From Cellulomonas xiejunii (lineage in GTDB: Bacteria; Actinomycetota; Actinomycetes; Actinomycetales; Cellulomonadaceae), in NCBI RefSeq assembly GCF_024508315.1, contig NZ_CP101987.1, forward strand, positions 3,224,001-3,288,000: 64,000 bases of DNA, written 5' to 3'. The position numbers were made by a program, and so were the translations under genes. Every line of letters begins with the position of its first letter. Position 1 is the stretch's first letter. Positions 52,150-60,965 of the stretch are shown here, piece after piece. The notes beneath the pieces are model-generated. The model made no database searches, was not told the DNA's origin, and saw only the letters and a program-made list of their open reading frames with translations.

Positions 52150-53592
52150 TCAGTCGTCGAGGGCAGGGCCGCAGGCGGCCGCCGCGGTGGCTGCCAGGTG
52201 GTCCAGGCCCGCGACCTCGATGAGCGGGCGCGTGTCGTCGACGACGGACCAGCACCCGTCGACGACCTCGTACTCGGCCTGCGCCCCGCGCCGCACGAGC
52301 GCGCCGAGCGCGTCGACGAGCCGGTCGACGTGCTCGGTCGTCGTCCCGACGCCGACCGACGCGCGCACGGCACCGTTCGACGCGCCCAGGTGAGCCAGCA
52401 GCGGGTGCGCGCAGAACCGGCCGTCGCGCACGCCGATGCCGTGCTCGGCCGACAGGTACGCCGCGACGAGCCCCGGGTTGAGGTCGCCCACGGTGAACGT
52501 CACGACCCCGACCGGGTCGGCCGAGTCCGGCCAGATCCGCGCGACGCGCACGCCGTCGAGCGACTCCAGACCGGTGACCAGGCGCGTGCGCAGCGCCTGC
52601 TCGTGCGCCTCGAGCGCACCGGCCGGCAGCGCGGCGAGCGTGTCGCACGCCTGGGCGAGCGCGATGGCCCCCAGGACGTTCGGCGAACCCGCCTCGTGGC
52701 GTGCCGGTGCCGGCTGCCAGACCGTCCGGTCGGTCCGCACGTCGCGCACCGCACCTCCCCCTGCGAGGTACGGCGTGCCCGTGTCGAGCCAGTCCCGGCG
52801 TCCCACCAGCGCACCCGCGCCGAAGGGTGCGTACGTCTTGTGGCCGGAGAACGCGACGTAGTCGACCTCCGTGTCCGCGAGCGAGAACCCGCGGTGCGGC
52901 ACGAGCTGGGCGCCGTCGACCGCGACGCGCGCACCCGCGGCGTGCGCGATCTCGACCACGCGGTCGAGCGGCAGCGACTCCCCCGTGACGTTCGACGCCC
53001 CCGTGAGGGTCAGGAGCGCGTAGGGCAGGCGCGCGAGCTCGGTCCGCAGCGCGTCGAGGGTCGCCGCGACCGTCGGCTGCAGCGGCAGCACCGTCGCGAC
53101 GCGACCCGTCCCCGCGTGGCCGCCGCCGCTGCGCTGCACCCACGGCAGCAGGTTGGCGTGGTGCTCGACGTCGAGGACGAGCACCGCCCCGCCGGGGGGC
53201 ACGACGCCCGCGAGCAGGTTGAGCGAGTCGGTGGTGTTGCGCGTGATGATCGCGACGTCGTCCGGACGCGCACCCACGAAGCGCGCGATCGACTCCCGCG
53301 ACGTCTCGTACAGCGCGGTCGAGACCTGGGACAGGTACCCGGCGCCGCGGTGCACCGACGCGTAGAGCGGGAGCACCTCGGTGATGCGTGCCGTGACGGC
53401 CTCGAGCGCCGGGGCGCTCGCCGCGCAGTCGAGGTTGGCGTACGCGCGGCTCGTGCCGTCGACCAGGGGCACGGTCGTCGACGCGCCGACGACGGGCAGC
53501 AGCGGCTCACCCGAGGGACGCGCCGCCGGGGCCGAGGTCGCGGTGCCCGAGACCTCGTCGGCACACGAGAGCAGCTCGGTGATGGTGGTCAT
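52150..53592 (-). CDS. Cysteine desulfurase-like aminotransferase class V enzyme
   Basis: PLP enzyme of 480 residues. The PLP lysine is in DYVAFSGHKTYAPFGAG. The cofactor site includes VDGAQLVPH, RNTTDSLNLLAG and LEVEHHANLLPW-like VLDVEHHANLLPWVQ. It belongs to the SufS/CsdA-type family but has an extra 60 N-terminal residues and could be a selenocysteine lyase-like or unspecialised desulfurase. The upstream SAM-IV-type riboswitch and the neighbouring methionine gene indicate a role in sulfur supply. ATG 53592 with GGAGGGG upstream. Confidence 0.88.
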   Translation of the reverse strand: MTTITELLSCADEVSGTATSAPAARPSGEPLLPVVGASTTVPLVDGTSRAYANLDCAASAPALEAVTARITEVLPLYASVHRGAGYLSQVSTALYETSRESIARFVGARPDDVAIITRNTTDSLNLLAGVVPPGGAVLVLDVEHHANLLPWVQRSGGGHAGTGRVATVLPLQPTVAATLDALRTELARLPYALLTLTGASNVTGESLPLDRVVEIAHAAGARVAVDGAQLVPHRGFSLADTEVDYVAFSGHKTYAPFGAGALVGRRDWLDTGTPYLAGGGAVRDVRTDRTVWQPAPARHEAGSPNVLGAIALAQACDTLAALPAGALEAHEQALRTRLVTGLESLDGVRVARIWPDSADPVGVVTFTVGDLNPGLVAAYLSAEHGIGVRDGRFCAHPLLAHLGASNGAVRASVGVGTTTEHVDRLVDALGALVRRGAQAEYEVVDGCWSVVDDTRPLIEVAGLDHLAATAAAACGPALDD

Positions 53593-53742
53593 GGGTACCC
53601 CTCCGGGAACGGTCCGGGGACCCGAGGGGTCCCGCGCTTGCCGGCACCGAACGGCGCACGGCCAGGTCGTCACCCGGGGCACCCCACCGCGGAGGAGGGT
53701 TGCCGGCCAGCGAGCCGGGGCTTGACGCTGGCGCTCATGACC
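53593..53742 (-). promoter_or_regulatory. SAM-IV-like riboswitch of the cysteine desulfurase-like gene
   Basis: On the minus strand the aptamer region 53742-53661 starts GGTCATGAGCG and contains GTCAAGCCCCGGCT, the core GCCGGCAACCCTCC and GGGGTGCC, and ends GTGACGACC pairing with GGTC at the start. These are the signature elements of actinobacterial SAM-IV riboswitches. Between aptamer and gene a perfect 7-bp hairpin (53617-53623 with 53627-53633) precedes the ribosome site GGAGGGG at 53598-53604. Binding of S-adenosylmethionine should lower expression. Confidence 0.85.
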
Positions 53743-53749
53743 TGCGTCG

Positions 53750-53779
53750 AGGATCGACGCGACCGGGCGCGCGTGTCAA
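53750..53779 (-). promoter_or_regulatory. Promoter of the SAM-IV-controlled gene
   Basis: On the minus strand a perfect TTGACA lies at 53779-53774 and GATCCT at 53755-53750, 18 nt apart. Transcription would start a few bases before the riboswitch aptamer. It overlaps the end of the adjacent acetyltransferase gene. Confidence 0.6.
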
Positions 53780-54396
53780 CGCGGATGCGGGTCCCGTCCA
53801 GCATCCGAGACCTCACGTCCGGGAACACGCCGGCCGCCGACGACGGCGCCGGTGCTGCCGCGGGCACCCGACCGGGTCAGGTCGTGCACCATGACGACGC
53901 TGCGGTACGTCTTGCCCGGCCACTGCACGGTGTCCGCCTCGACGAAGCCCCACCTCCGGTACAGGTCGCGCAGCGCGACCGCGGGCACTGCGGTGTCGAG
54001 ACCCACCGAGCGCATGCCGTGCTCGAGCGACCACTCCCGCACGGTCCGCCACAGCAGGGTCGCGAGCCCGCGACGTCGCACGTCCGGGTGCACGGCGAGC
54101 TGGTTGAGCCAGACGCGGTCCGGCTCCAGCGCGAGGTCCGTCAGGGCCTTGATCCCCCGGCCCGGAGGGCTCGACGCCGCGACCGTCCCCACGAGGCGCC
54201 CTCCCGGCTCGGCCAGCACCCACGACGCGCCGACCCTCAGGCTCCGGCTCGCGGTCGTCACCTCGTCCTGCGACGCGCCCGTGAAGTTCAGCCCCTGCGC
54301 CGCGAGCTCGGCGTACGCGTCGTGCAGGAGACGCGTCAGGGCAGGCACGTCGTCCGGTGTCACGGGGCGCAGCAGGAGGTCGTCGGGGGCGTCCAT
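53776..54396 (-). CDS. GNAT-family N-acetyltransferase
   Basis: Acetyltransferase of 206 residues. The N-terminal LLLRPVTPDDVPALTRLLHDAYAELAAQ, the acetyl-CoA motif VHPDVRRRGLATLLWRTV, and the later RDLYRRWGFVEADTVQW follow the GNAT fold in order. The last 30 residues (GARGSTGAVVGGRRVPGRE) are unstructured. ATG 54396. It is oriented toward the desulfurase-like gene and overlaps its promoter. Substrate not evident. Confidence 0.85.
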   Translation of the reverse strand: MDAPDDLLLRPVTPDDVPALTRLLHDAYAELAAQGLNFTGASQDEVTTASRSLRVGASWVLAEPGGRLVGTVAASSPPGRGIKALTDLALEPDRVWLNQLAVHPDVRRRGLATLLWRTVREWSLEHGMRSVGLDTAVPAVALRDLYRRWGFVEADTVQWPGKTYRSVVMVHDLTRSGARGSTGAVVGGRRVPGREVSDAGRDPHPR

Positions 54397-54484
54397 CGCC
54401 CACCACCCTGGCACGCCCCCGGGACCACGCGCACGGTCGCGCACCCGATCTGAGACGACCTGCCGGGCGCCGAGGGACGTGGCG

Positions 54485-54592
54485 TAGCATCTCGCCCGAC
54501 CATCCAGAGCGGCCGAGAGATCTGGCTCGACGACGCCGCAGCAACCCGCACGGGAGACCGTGGCCGAGGGTGCTACCGCCAGAGACGATGGG
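54485..54592 (+). promoter_or_regulatory. SAM-I-like riboswitch of the rhodanese / metZ operon
   Basis: A TAGCAT box (54485-54490) precedes the leader by about 7 nt. The leader has ATCCAGAGCGGCCGAGAGATC (54502-54522 region), the core GCAGCAACCC at 54538-54547 and GGTGCTACC at 54569-54577, all landmarks of SAM-I. The closing stem CCATC 54500-54504 with GATGG 54587-54591 abuts the Shine-Dalgarno GGGAGG (54590-54595). S-adenosylmethionine binding would therefore block ribosome access. Confidence 0.82.
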
Positions 54593-54598
54593 AGGACC

Positions 54599-55042
54599 AT
54601 GAGCGTGCAGCCGCGCCCCGCCCCCGGTTACGCCGGGGACATCACGCCGACCGAGGCCTGGGACCTGCTCGCCGAGCGCGACGACGCCGTGCTCGTCGAC
54701 GTGCGCACCGACGCCGAGTGGCGGTACGTGGGCGTCCCGGACCTGCGCGCGCTGGGGCGCCAGGCGGCGCTCGTGGAGTGGGTGTCGTACCCGTCGGGGC
54801 AGCCGAACCCGCGGTTCGTCGAGCAGGTCGCGGCCGCGGGCGTCACGCCGGGCGACGGGCGACCCGTCGTCTTCCTGTGCCGGTCCGGCCAGCGGTCCAT
54901 CGGCGCGGCCCAGGCCGCGACGGCCGCGGGCTACGGGCCGGCGTACAACGTCCTGGACGGCTTCGAGGGCGCGACCGGGCCGGACGGCCACCGCGGCCAC
55001 ACCGGCTGGCGGGCCGACGGCCTGCCGTGGGTCCAGCCGTGA
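54599..55042 (+). CDS. Rhodanese-like sulfurtransferase
   Basis: Rhodanese-domain protein of 147 residues. LAERDDAVLVDVRTDAEWRYVGVPD is the first conserved block, and VVFLCRSGQRSIGAAQAATAAGY carries the catalytic Cys loop (CRSGQR). It moves sulfane sulfur. It is the first gene behind the SAM-I riboswitch and overlaps metZ by 4 nt (GTGA), so it is co-regulated with methionine synthesis. Confidence 0.9.
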   Translation: MSVQPRPAPGYAGDITPTEAWDLLAERDDAVLVDVRTDAEWRYVGVPDLRALGRQAALVEWVSYPSGQPNPRFVEQVAAAGVTPGDGRPVVFLCRSGQRSIGAAQAATAAGYGPAYNVLDGFEGATGPDGHRGHTGWRADGLPWVQP

Positions 55043-56295
55043 GCACGCCGCCCCCCGGCCCCGGCGACTGGGACGACCACCGCGTCGACCGCTCCACCCT
55101 GCGGCCCGACACGCTCGCGGTGCGCGGCGGGCTCGTGCGCAGCGGGTTCGGCGAGATGTCCGAGGCGGTGTTCCTCACGCAGGGGTACAGCTACCCCACC
55201 GCCGCCCAGGCCGAGGCCGGCTTCGCCGGGGAGGTCGACCGCTTCCTGTACTCGCGGTACGGCAACCCGACGGTCTCGACGTTCGAGGAGCGGCTGCGCC
55301 TGCTCGAGGGCGCGGAGGCCTGCTACGCGACCGCGACGGGCATGTCGGCCGTCTTCACGTCGCTCGCCGCGCTGGTGCGCTCCGGCTCGCGCGTCGTCGC
55401 GGCCCGGGCGCTGTTCGGCTCGTCGGTCGTGATCTTCGACGAGATCCTCGCGAAGTGGGGCGTGCGCACCGACTACGTCGACGGGCACGTCCCGGAGCAG
55501 TGGGAGCAGGCGCTCGCCACGCCCGCGGACGTCGTCTTCTTCGAGACGCCGTCCAACCCGATGCAGGACCTCGTCGACATCGCGCACGTCAGCCGTCTCG
55601 CGCACGCCGCCGGCGCCAAGGTCATCGTCGACAACGTGTTCGCCACTCCCGTGTTCTCCCGCCCGCTCGACCACGGTGCCGACGTCGTCGTGTACTCGGC
55701 GACCAAGCACATCGACGGTCAGGGCCGGGTCCTCGGCGGGGCGATCCTCGGGTCGTCGGACTACGTGCGGGGCCCGGTGCAGACCCTGCTGCGCAACACC
55801 GGGCCGTCGCTGTCGCCGTTCAACGCCTGGGTGCTGCTCAAGGGCCTGGAGACCCTGAGCCTGCGGGTCCGGCACCAGGCGGCGTCGGCGCTGACGCTCG
55901 CGCGGTGGCTGGAGGAGCATCCCGGCGTGGCACGCGTGCGCTACCCGTTCCTGGAGTCGCACCCGCAGCACGCCCTGGCGCGTGCGCAGCAGACCGGTGG
56001 CGGCACGGTCGTGACGTTCGACCTCGCCGTCCCGGACGGGGCGACGCCCGAGGTCGCGAAGAAGGCGACGTTCGGCGTGCTCGACACCCTGCGGGTCGTC
56101 GACATCTCGAACAACCTGGGCGACGCCAAGTCGATCGTCACGCACCCCGCGACGACGACGCACCGTCGGCTCGGCGCCGCCGGGCGTGCCGCCGTCGGCA
56201 TCGGTGAGGCGACCGTGCGACTGTCGGTCGGCCTCGAGGACGTCGCCGACCTGCGCGACGACCTCGAGCGCGCCCTGGCGACGCTGGGCGCCTGA
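55039..56295 (+). CDS. metZ: O-succinylhomoserine sulfhydrylase
   Basis: PLP enzyme of 418 residues of the Cys/Met metabolism family. Motifs: YSRYGNPTVSTFEERL, ATATGMSAVFTSLAAL, VFFETPSNPMQDLVDI, VDNVFATPVFSRPLDHGADVVVYSATKHIDGQGRVLGG with the PLP lysine in SATKHIDG. It joins O-succinylhomoserine and sulfide to make homocysteine. GTG 55039 is in a GTGA overlap with the rhodanese gene, which may bring it sulfide or persulfide sulfur. Both are under the SAM-I riboswitch. Confidence 0.92.
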   Translation: MSTPPPGPGDWDDHRVDRSTLRPDTLAVRGGLVRSGFGEMSEAVFLTQGYSYPTAAQAEAGFAGEVDRFLYSRYGNPTVSTFEERLRLLEGAEACYATATGMSAVFTSLAALVRSGSRVVAARALFGSSVVIFDEILAKWGVRTDYVDGHVPEQWEQALATPADVVFFETPSNPMQDLVDIAHVSRLAHAAGAKVIVDNVFATPVFSRPLDHGADVVVYSATKHIDGQGRVLGGAILGSSDYVRGPVQTLLRNTGPSLSPFNAWVLLKGLETLSLRVRHQAASALTLARWLEEHPGVARVRYPFLESHPQHALARAQQTGGGTVVTFDLAVPDGATPEVAKKATFGVLDTLRVVDISNNLGDAKSIVTHPATTTHRRLGAAGRAAVGIGEATVRLSVGLEDVADLRDDLERALATLGA

Positions 56296-56319
56296 CGCGT
56301 CGGGCCTGGTCGGCCGCCG

Positions 56320-56817
56320 TCAGCCGGCCGGGACCAGCCCGACCGCGACCGTGGACTCCGCTGCGGCCGTGACGCTGATGCCGAGGTCACCGGCGGGCAC
56401 CTCGAACGCGTCGCTGTCGGCCATGGTCGTGCCGCCCTGGAACACCGGCACGCACGGCGCCGAGTACGACGTCAGCTCGCTGTCGCCCGCGGTCACGGTG
56501 ACGGTCACGGGCCCACCGTCGGACGACGTGCACACGACGCGCAGCACGTGCGACCCGGCCTGCGCACCGGTGACCTGCCCGGACTCCGAGGCCCCTGCGG
56601 CGAGCAGGGCCGTGACGACCGAGGTCGCATCGCCCGAGTCCTCGAGCACAGCCTGCTGGTCCTCCGGCGTCGGCAGCTCGGTGTCACCTCGGCCCTCGAT
56701 CGTCGGCGCGCCCATGTCCGGGGCGTCGTCCTGTGGCTCCGGCGTCGTGCCCTGGGAGCACGCACCGAGCGCGAGGAGCAGGAACGGGACCACTGCGAGA
56801 CGTCGTCGGGATCGCAT
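56320..56817 (-). CDS. Putative lipoprotein (165 residues)
   Basis: Signal peptide MRSRRRLAVVPFLLLALGAC with lipobox LGAC gives a lipid-anchored Cys at residue 20. The mature part is acidic at first (EPQDDAPDMGAPTIEG) and ends in a beta-rich region with two cysteines (VVCTSSDGGPVTV, APCVPVFQGG). No known domain. ATG 56817. The neighbouring gene is convergent metZ. Confidence 0.8.
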   Translation of the reverse strand: MRSRRRLAVVPFLLLALGACSQGTTPEPQDDAPDMGAPTIEGRGDTELPTPEDQQAVLEDSGDATSVVTALLAAGASESGQVTGAQAGSHVLRVVCTSSDGGPVTVTVTAGDSELTSYSAPCVPVFQGGTTMADSDAFEVPAGDLGISVTAAAESTVAVGLVPAG

Positions 56818-56946
56818 GGCGGGGACGGTAGCGCAGAGACCTGTGCGACCGGCACCCCCGTCCACCAGAGGGACGAACCGGGAGGATCCACACGGGCGCG
56901 GGCGGCGCCCAGGTGCCCCCACCCGAACGGGTGAGAGGCTGGGGAG

Positions 56947-57957
56947 ATGGACTTCCGCTTCCTCGGCAACTCCGGCCTCAAGATCTCCGAGCTCACCTAC
57001 GGCAACTGGCTGACCCACGGGTCCCAGGTCGAGAACGACACCGCCAGCGCGTGCGTCCGCGCGGCGCTCGACGTCGGCATCACGACGTTCGACACCGCGG
57101 ACGTGTACGCGAACACGGTGGCCGAGTCGGTCCTGGGCGACGCGCTCGCCGGCGAGCGGCGCGAGTCGCTCGAGATCCTCACCAAGGTCTTCTGGCCCAC
57201 CGGGCCGAAGGGCCCCAACGACACCGGCCTGTCCCGCAAGCACATCCGCGAGTCCATCGACGGCTCGCTCCGGCGCCTGCGCACCGACTACGTCGACCTG
57301 TACCAGGCGCACCGGTACGACCACGAGACGCCGCTCGAGGAGACGATGCAGGCGTTCGCGGACGTCGTCCGCCAGGGCAAGGCCCTCTACATCGGCGTCA
57401 GCGAGTGGACCGCGGACCAGATCCGCGCCGGGCACGCACTCGCCAAGGAGCTCGGCGTCCAGCTGATCTCCAACCAGCCGCAGTACTCGATGCTGTGGCG
57501 GGTCATCGAGCCCGAGGTCGTGCCCACGTCGCGTGAGCTCGGCATCTCGCAGATCGTCTGGTCCCCCATCGCGCAGGGCGTCCTGACCGGCAAGTACCAG
57601 CCGGGCGCCCCGCTGCCCGCGGGGTCGCGTGCGACCGACGACAAGGGCGGCGCGAAGATGATCCAGTCGTTCCTGCGCGACGACGTGCTCGAGCGCGTCC
57701 AGGGCCTGCGGCCGGTCGCCGACGAGCTCGGCCTGACGATGGCCCAGCTCGCGATCGCGTGGGTGCTCGCCAACGACAACGTGTCGGCCGCCATCATCGG
57801 CGCGTCCCGCCCCGAGCAGGTCCTCGACAACTCGAAGGCCGCGGGCGTCGAGCTGCCCGCCGAGGTGCTCACGCGCATCGACGAGGTCCTCGGCGACGTC
57901 GTCGTGGCGGACCCCGCCGAGACCGCCAAGGCATCCCCGCCGAAGCGTCTGATCTGA
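56947..57957 (+). CDS. Aldo/keto reductase (voltage-gated K+ channel beta-subunit-like group)
   Basis: NADPH-dependent aldo/keto reductase of 336 residues. The blocks are MDFRFLGNSGLKISELTYGNWLTHG, FDTADVYANTVAESVLGDAL (catalytic Asp and Tyr), ILTKVFW (Lys), VDLYQAHRYD (His), and the cofactor site AIIGASRPEQV. The order and the ISELTYGNW start resemble the Kv-beta-like group with the 14-kDa-type ending. Stem-loop terminator follows at 57975. The substrate is unknown. Confidence 0.9.
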   Translation: MDFRFLGNSGLKISELTYGNWLTHGSQVENDTASACVRAALDVGITTFDTADVYANTVAESVLGDALAGERRESLEILTKVFWPTGPKGPNDTGLSRKHIRESIDGSLRRLRTDYVDLYQAHRYDHETPLEETMQAFADVVRQGKALYIGVSEWTADQIRAGHALAKELGVQLISNQPQYSMLWRVIEPEVVPTSRELGISQIVWSPIAQGVLTGKYQPGAPLPAGSRATDDKGGAKMIQSFLRDDVLERVQGLRPVADELGLTMAQLAIAWVLANDNVSAAIIGASRPEQVLDNSKAAGVELPAEVLTRIDEVLGDVVVADPAETAKASPPKRLI

Positions 57958-57974
57958 CCGTCCCGATCACGTCC

Positions 57975-58008
57975 GACGCCCCGCACCGGCTGTCCGGTGC
58001 GGGGCGTC
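57975..58008 (+). terminator. Strong terminator hairpin after the aldo/keto reductase
   Basis: Perfect 15-bp stem, 57975-57989 with 57994-58008, and a 4-nt loop (CTGT), followed by TCGTCGTG. It lies 17 bp after the stop and before the convergent PPOX gene. Confidence 0.8.
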
Positions 58009-58027
58009 GTCGTGCCAGGTGATGCGC

Positions 58028-58630
58028 TCAGAGCTCGACGGTCGCGTTCTCGCCGCCGTCGTACGCGCGGCCGGTGACCTTGGCCTTCACGAGGCTGACG
58101 ACGGTCGCGAGCCGCCCGCCGGGGCTGTCCCAGTACTCGACGCTCTGCGCGCGCAGCCGGACGAGGCACAGCTGCGGGGTCGTCGGGCCGTCGGGGTACC
58201 ACGCCGCCGCGACGGGGTTCCACAGCTCCTCGATCTTGGCCTGGTCCTGCACGACCTCGGCCGTCCCGGACACCGACACCCACGACGACGCCCCCGCGAA
58301 CGCGGCATTGGCGGGCGAGCCGGCCCGGATCTCGGCGACCTTGTGCGAGTCGAGCGTCGTGAAGAACCACAGGTCGCCGTCGAACTCGACGTCCTGCACG
58401 CCCATCGGCCGGCTGACCAGCGCGCCGGACGCGTCCAGGGTCGTGAGCATCGCCAGGTGGTGCTCATCCAGCAGCTCGCGGACCTTCGCCAGGGCCTCGG
58501 CGTGCGTGGGCTCGTCGGGCGCCGGACGCGCGTCCGTCGCCGTGGTCTGCGCGGAACCGGGCTGCGTCGACCCGGGCTGCGTCGACCCGGGCTGCGAAGG
58601 TCCGTCCTGCGCGTGCGGCGTGGTCGTCAT
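58028..58630 (-). CDS. Pyridoxamine 5'-phosphate oxidase-like stress protein
   Basis: Split-barrel flavin-binding protein of 200 residues, similar to general stress protein 26 (YdaG) types. An N-terminal low-complexity tail with PGSTQ repeats (about 10-35) is followed by EALAKVRELLDEHHLAMLTTLDASGALVSRPMGVQD and the barrel GDLWFFTTLDSHKVAEI, WVSVSGTAEVVQDQAKIEELWNP and YPDGPTTPQLCLVRLRA. Members bind FMN or F420. ATG 58630. Confidence 0.85.
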   Translation of the reverse strand: MTTTPHAQDGPSQPGSTQPGSTQPGSAQTTATDARPAPDEPTHAEALAKVRELLDEHHLAMLTTLDASGALVSRPMGVQDVEFDGDLWFFTTLDSHKVAEIRAGSPANAAFAGASSWVSVSGTAEVVQDQAKIEELWNPVAAAWYPDGPTTPQLCLVRLRAQSVEYWDSPGGRLATVVSLVKAKVTGRAYDGGENATVEL

Positions 58631-58735
58631 CTCGTCCTCCGTCCGTCGGCGGCGCCCGGGGGCGCCCGTCCCCGGCCACGCTAGGCACGGGTCCGACGTC
58701 CCGCACGCGGGGCGGCGACGGGTTCGGCGGTGCCG

Positions 58736-59275
58736 TCAGGCGCCGAGCACGGCCGCGTGGCGTCGGGACGCACCGACCAGCGCGAGGGCGACCGTGTCGA
58801 CGCCGGTACGAGCGGCCAGCGCGGCCGCGTCGGCGGTGATCCGGTCGAGCGGTGCGACGAGCCACGTCGACGACGGCGCCCACGTCAGCCCTGCGAAGGC
58901 CTCGGCGTACGCGACCGCGGTGCGCCGCCTGGCGGCGTCGGCCTCGTCGGCGGCGACGACCGTCTCGACCTCGAGGACGAACCTGACCTCGTGGCGGTGA
59001 CGCCCGACGGCCCGCACCTCGTCGTCGAGGACGCTGACGAGGGCACCGACGGCCGCCACGGTCGGCAGTGCGGCCGAGTGGACGATGCGGACCACGTCGG
59101 CGCGGGCCGCGGCGAGCGCGACGCTCGTGGCGTCGAGCGCGTCGGCGTCGAGCAGGAACTCGACGACACCAGGGCGCGGCGCGTCCGTGGCGACCTCGAC
59201 GCGCGAGACGTCAGGACGGGACGACGGACGGCGGGTGCCGGCTGGGCGGGCGAGCGCGAGAAGGGGCTGTGCCAC
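58736..59275 (-). CDS. Hypothetical protein (179 residues)
   Basis: Protein of unknown family. N-terminus has a Pro/Arg tail (LARPAGTRRPSSRPDVS), then alternating strands and helices: VVEFLLDADALDATSVALAAARADVVRIVHSAALP, VRFVLEVETVVAADEADAARR and DRITADAAALAARTGVDTVALALVG. No motif, signal or membrane segment. GTG 59275. It stands alone in reverse orientation before a DUF1345 gene. Confidence 0.6.
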   Translation of the reverse strand: MAQPLLALARPAGTRRPSSRPDVSRVEVATDAPRPGVVEFLLDADALDATSVALAAARADVVRIVHSAALPTVAAVGALVSVLDDEVRAVGRHRHEVRFVLEVETVVAADEADAARRRTAVAYAEAFAGLTWAPSSTWLVAPLDRITADAAALAARTGVDTVALALVGASRRHAAVLGA

Positions 59276-59467
59276 GGGGGATGTCCTCGAGTCGGACGGG
59301 GTGCGCAGCCGGGGCCGAGCCGCAGGCGCGCGAGGTCGCTAGATCAGCGACAACACACCCGGACCGAGAACATGCGCCACACCCTAGCCGCCGGAGCGGG
59401 CACCGACCAGCCCTCTCCCGCAGCGTGGACCGGCGGGCGGTCGCACGAGCACGGCGCGGGCGGTTTC

Positions 59468-60121
59468 ATGGGTAGCGTGGACCGGGACATCGCGTTCGGG
59501 GACGTCTCCCCGGCGACCCGCCTGACGCTCTCGGTGGCGGGGGGCGTCGTCGCGGGCGTCCTCGTGCTGCGGGGCGTGCCGTACGTGACGGTCCTGACGG
59601 CGGTGCTCGCGGGCTGGGCTGTCGCCGCAACCGGGTTCGCCGTGTCGAGCTGGGTCTTCCTGTGGGGCCTCGACGCCGCCCAGACTCGGGACCACGCGAC
59701 CCGCGAGGAACCGACGCGCCCCGTCGCGGACGGTCTGGTCCTCACGGCGTGCGCGACGAGCCTCGTGAGCATCGTCGTCGTGCTGGGGCAGCAGTCGGGC
59801 CCCCACCGGGACGTGGCGCTCATCGCGGCGTTCGCCGCCGTCGTCGCCTCGTGGCTCGCGCTGAACACCCTCTTCGCCGTGCGGTACGCGTGGTCCTGGT
59901 ACACCGAGCCGCTCGGCGGCATCGACTTCAACCAGTCCGCACCACCGCAGTACTCGGACTTCGCGTACGTCGCCCTCACGGTCGCGATGAGCTTCGCGAC
60001 GTCCGACCCGAACGTCACCGACTCCGGCACCCGACGGCTCCTGCTGCTGAACGCGCTGCTGGCCTACCTGTTCGGGACCTTCCTCGTCGCGCTGCTCGTC
60101 AACGTCGTCGCCGGTCTGTGA
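59468..60121 (+). CDS. DUF1345 integral membrane protein
   Basis: Membrane protein of 217 residues with about five helices (LTLSVAGGVVAGVLVL, VLAGWAVAATGFAV, LVLTACATSLVSIVVVL, ALIAAFAAVVASWLALNTLF, LLLLNALLAYLFGTFLVALLVNVV). A conserved central part reads FAVRYAWSWYTEPLGGIDFNQSAPPQYSDFAYVALTVAMSFATSDPN, the hallmark of DUF1345 proteins. Function not known. ATG 59468 was chosen; an upstream extension would be Arg/Gly-rich and non-membrane. Confidence 0.88.
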   Translation: MGSVDRDIAFGDVSPATRLTLSVAGGVVAGVLVLRGVPYVTVLTAVLAGWAVAATGFAVSSWVFLWGLDAAQTRDHATREEPTRPVADGLVLTACATSLVSIVVVLGQQSGPHRDVALIAAFAAVVASWLALNTLFAVRYAWSWYTEPLGGIDFNQSAPPQYSDFAYVALTVAMSFATSDPNVTDSGTRRLLLLNALLAYLFGTFLVALLVNVVAGL

Positions 60122-60124
60122 GCC

Positions 60125-60853
60125 TCACGCGCCCAGCAGAGACCGCAGCGTCCACGCGTTGCGGACCGCGTGGCCGCCGCCGTCGTTGTTGAAGTACGCG
60201 ACGACGTCGTGCCCGCCGGCCGACCACTCGCCGATGCGGTCGGCCCACCAGCGCAGGTCGTCGTCGGAGTACGACCCGGCGTACAGGTGCTGGTGGTCCG
60301 GGCCGTGCAGGCGCACGTACACGAGGCGCGACGTCGCCCGCAGGACGCACGGGATGCCCGCTCCGGACACCACGCAGTACGCCGCGCCGCGCCGCGCGAG
60401 CAGGTCGAAGACGGCATCGGTCTGCCACGACGGGTGCCGCAGCTCGACCGCGACCTGCACCCAGTCCGGCAGCGTGCCCAGGAACCAGTCGAGCCGGGCG
60501 TCGTCCCGCTCGGCGTCGGGCCGCAGCTGCACGAGCAGCGCCTCCCGGCGTCCCCGCAGCTCGTGCCAGGACCGCGCGATCCGCTCGGACCACACCTCCG
60601 GCCCGTACAGCCGCCGCGCGTGCGTCAGGCCGCGCGGCGCCTTGACCGACATCGTGAAGCCCTCGGGCAGCCGCTCGCGCCACGACGCGAACGCCGCCTC
60701 GCGCGGCCAGCGGTAGAAGCTCGCGTTGAGCTCGACGGTGTCGAACGCTTCGACGTACCGCGCGAGCCGCTCACGGGCCGGCAGGCCCGGGCGGTACAGG
60801 ACCCCGTCCCAGTGGTCGTACGACCACCCCGACGTGCCGATGCGGATCGTCAT
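60125..60853 (-). CDS. DUF72 family protein
   Basis: Protein of 242 residues. It begins MTIRIGTSGWSYDHWDGVLY and goes on with FDTVELNASFYRWP and GFTMSVKAPRGLTH. The later blocks LVYVRLHGPDHQHLYAGSYSDDDL and FNNDGGGHAVRNA belong to the same family. DUF72 proteins form TIM-barrel-like domains, and no catalytic role has been proven. It is convergent with the DUF1345 gene with 3 bp between stops. ATG 60853. Confidence 0.9.
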   Translation of the reverse strand: MTIRIGTSGWSYDHWDGVLYRPGLPARERLARYVEAFDTVELNASFYRWPREAAFASWRERLPEGFTMSVKAPRGLTHARRLYGPEVWSERIARSWHELRGRREALLVQLRPDAERDDARLDWFLGTLPDWVQVAVELRHPSWQTDAVFDLLARRGAAYCVVSGAGIPCVLRATSRLVYVRLHGPDHQHLYAGSYSDDDLRWWADRIGEWSAGGHDVVAYFNNDGGGHAVRNAWTLRSLLGA

Positions 60854-60965
60854 CCTCGTCCCCTCGCCCGCCCGACCTCAGACGTCGCGCGCGAACCACA
60901 GGGAGACGGGGAGCGCGGACGTGCGGCGACGTGCACGTCCTGCGACGTCGGCGCCGTCACGCGCG

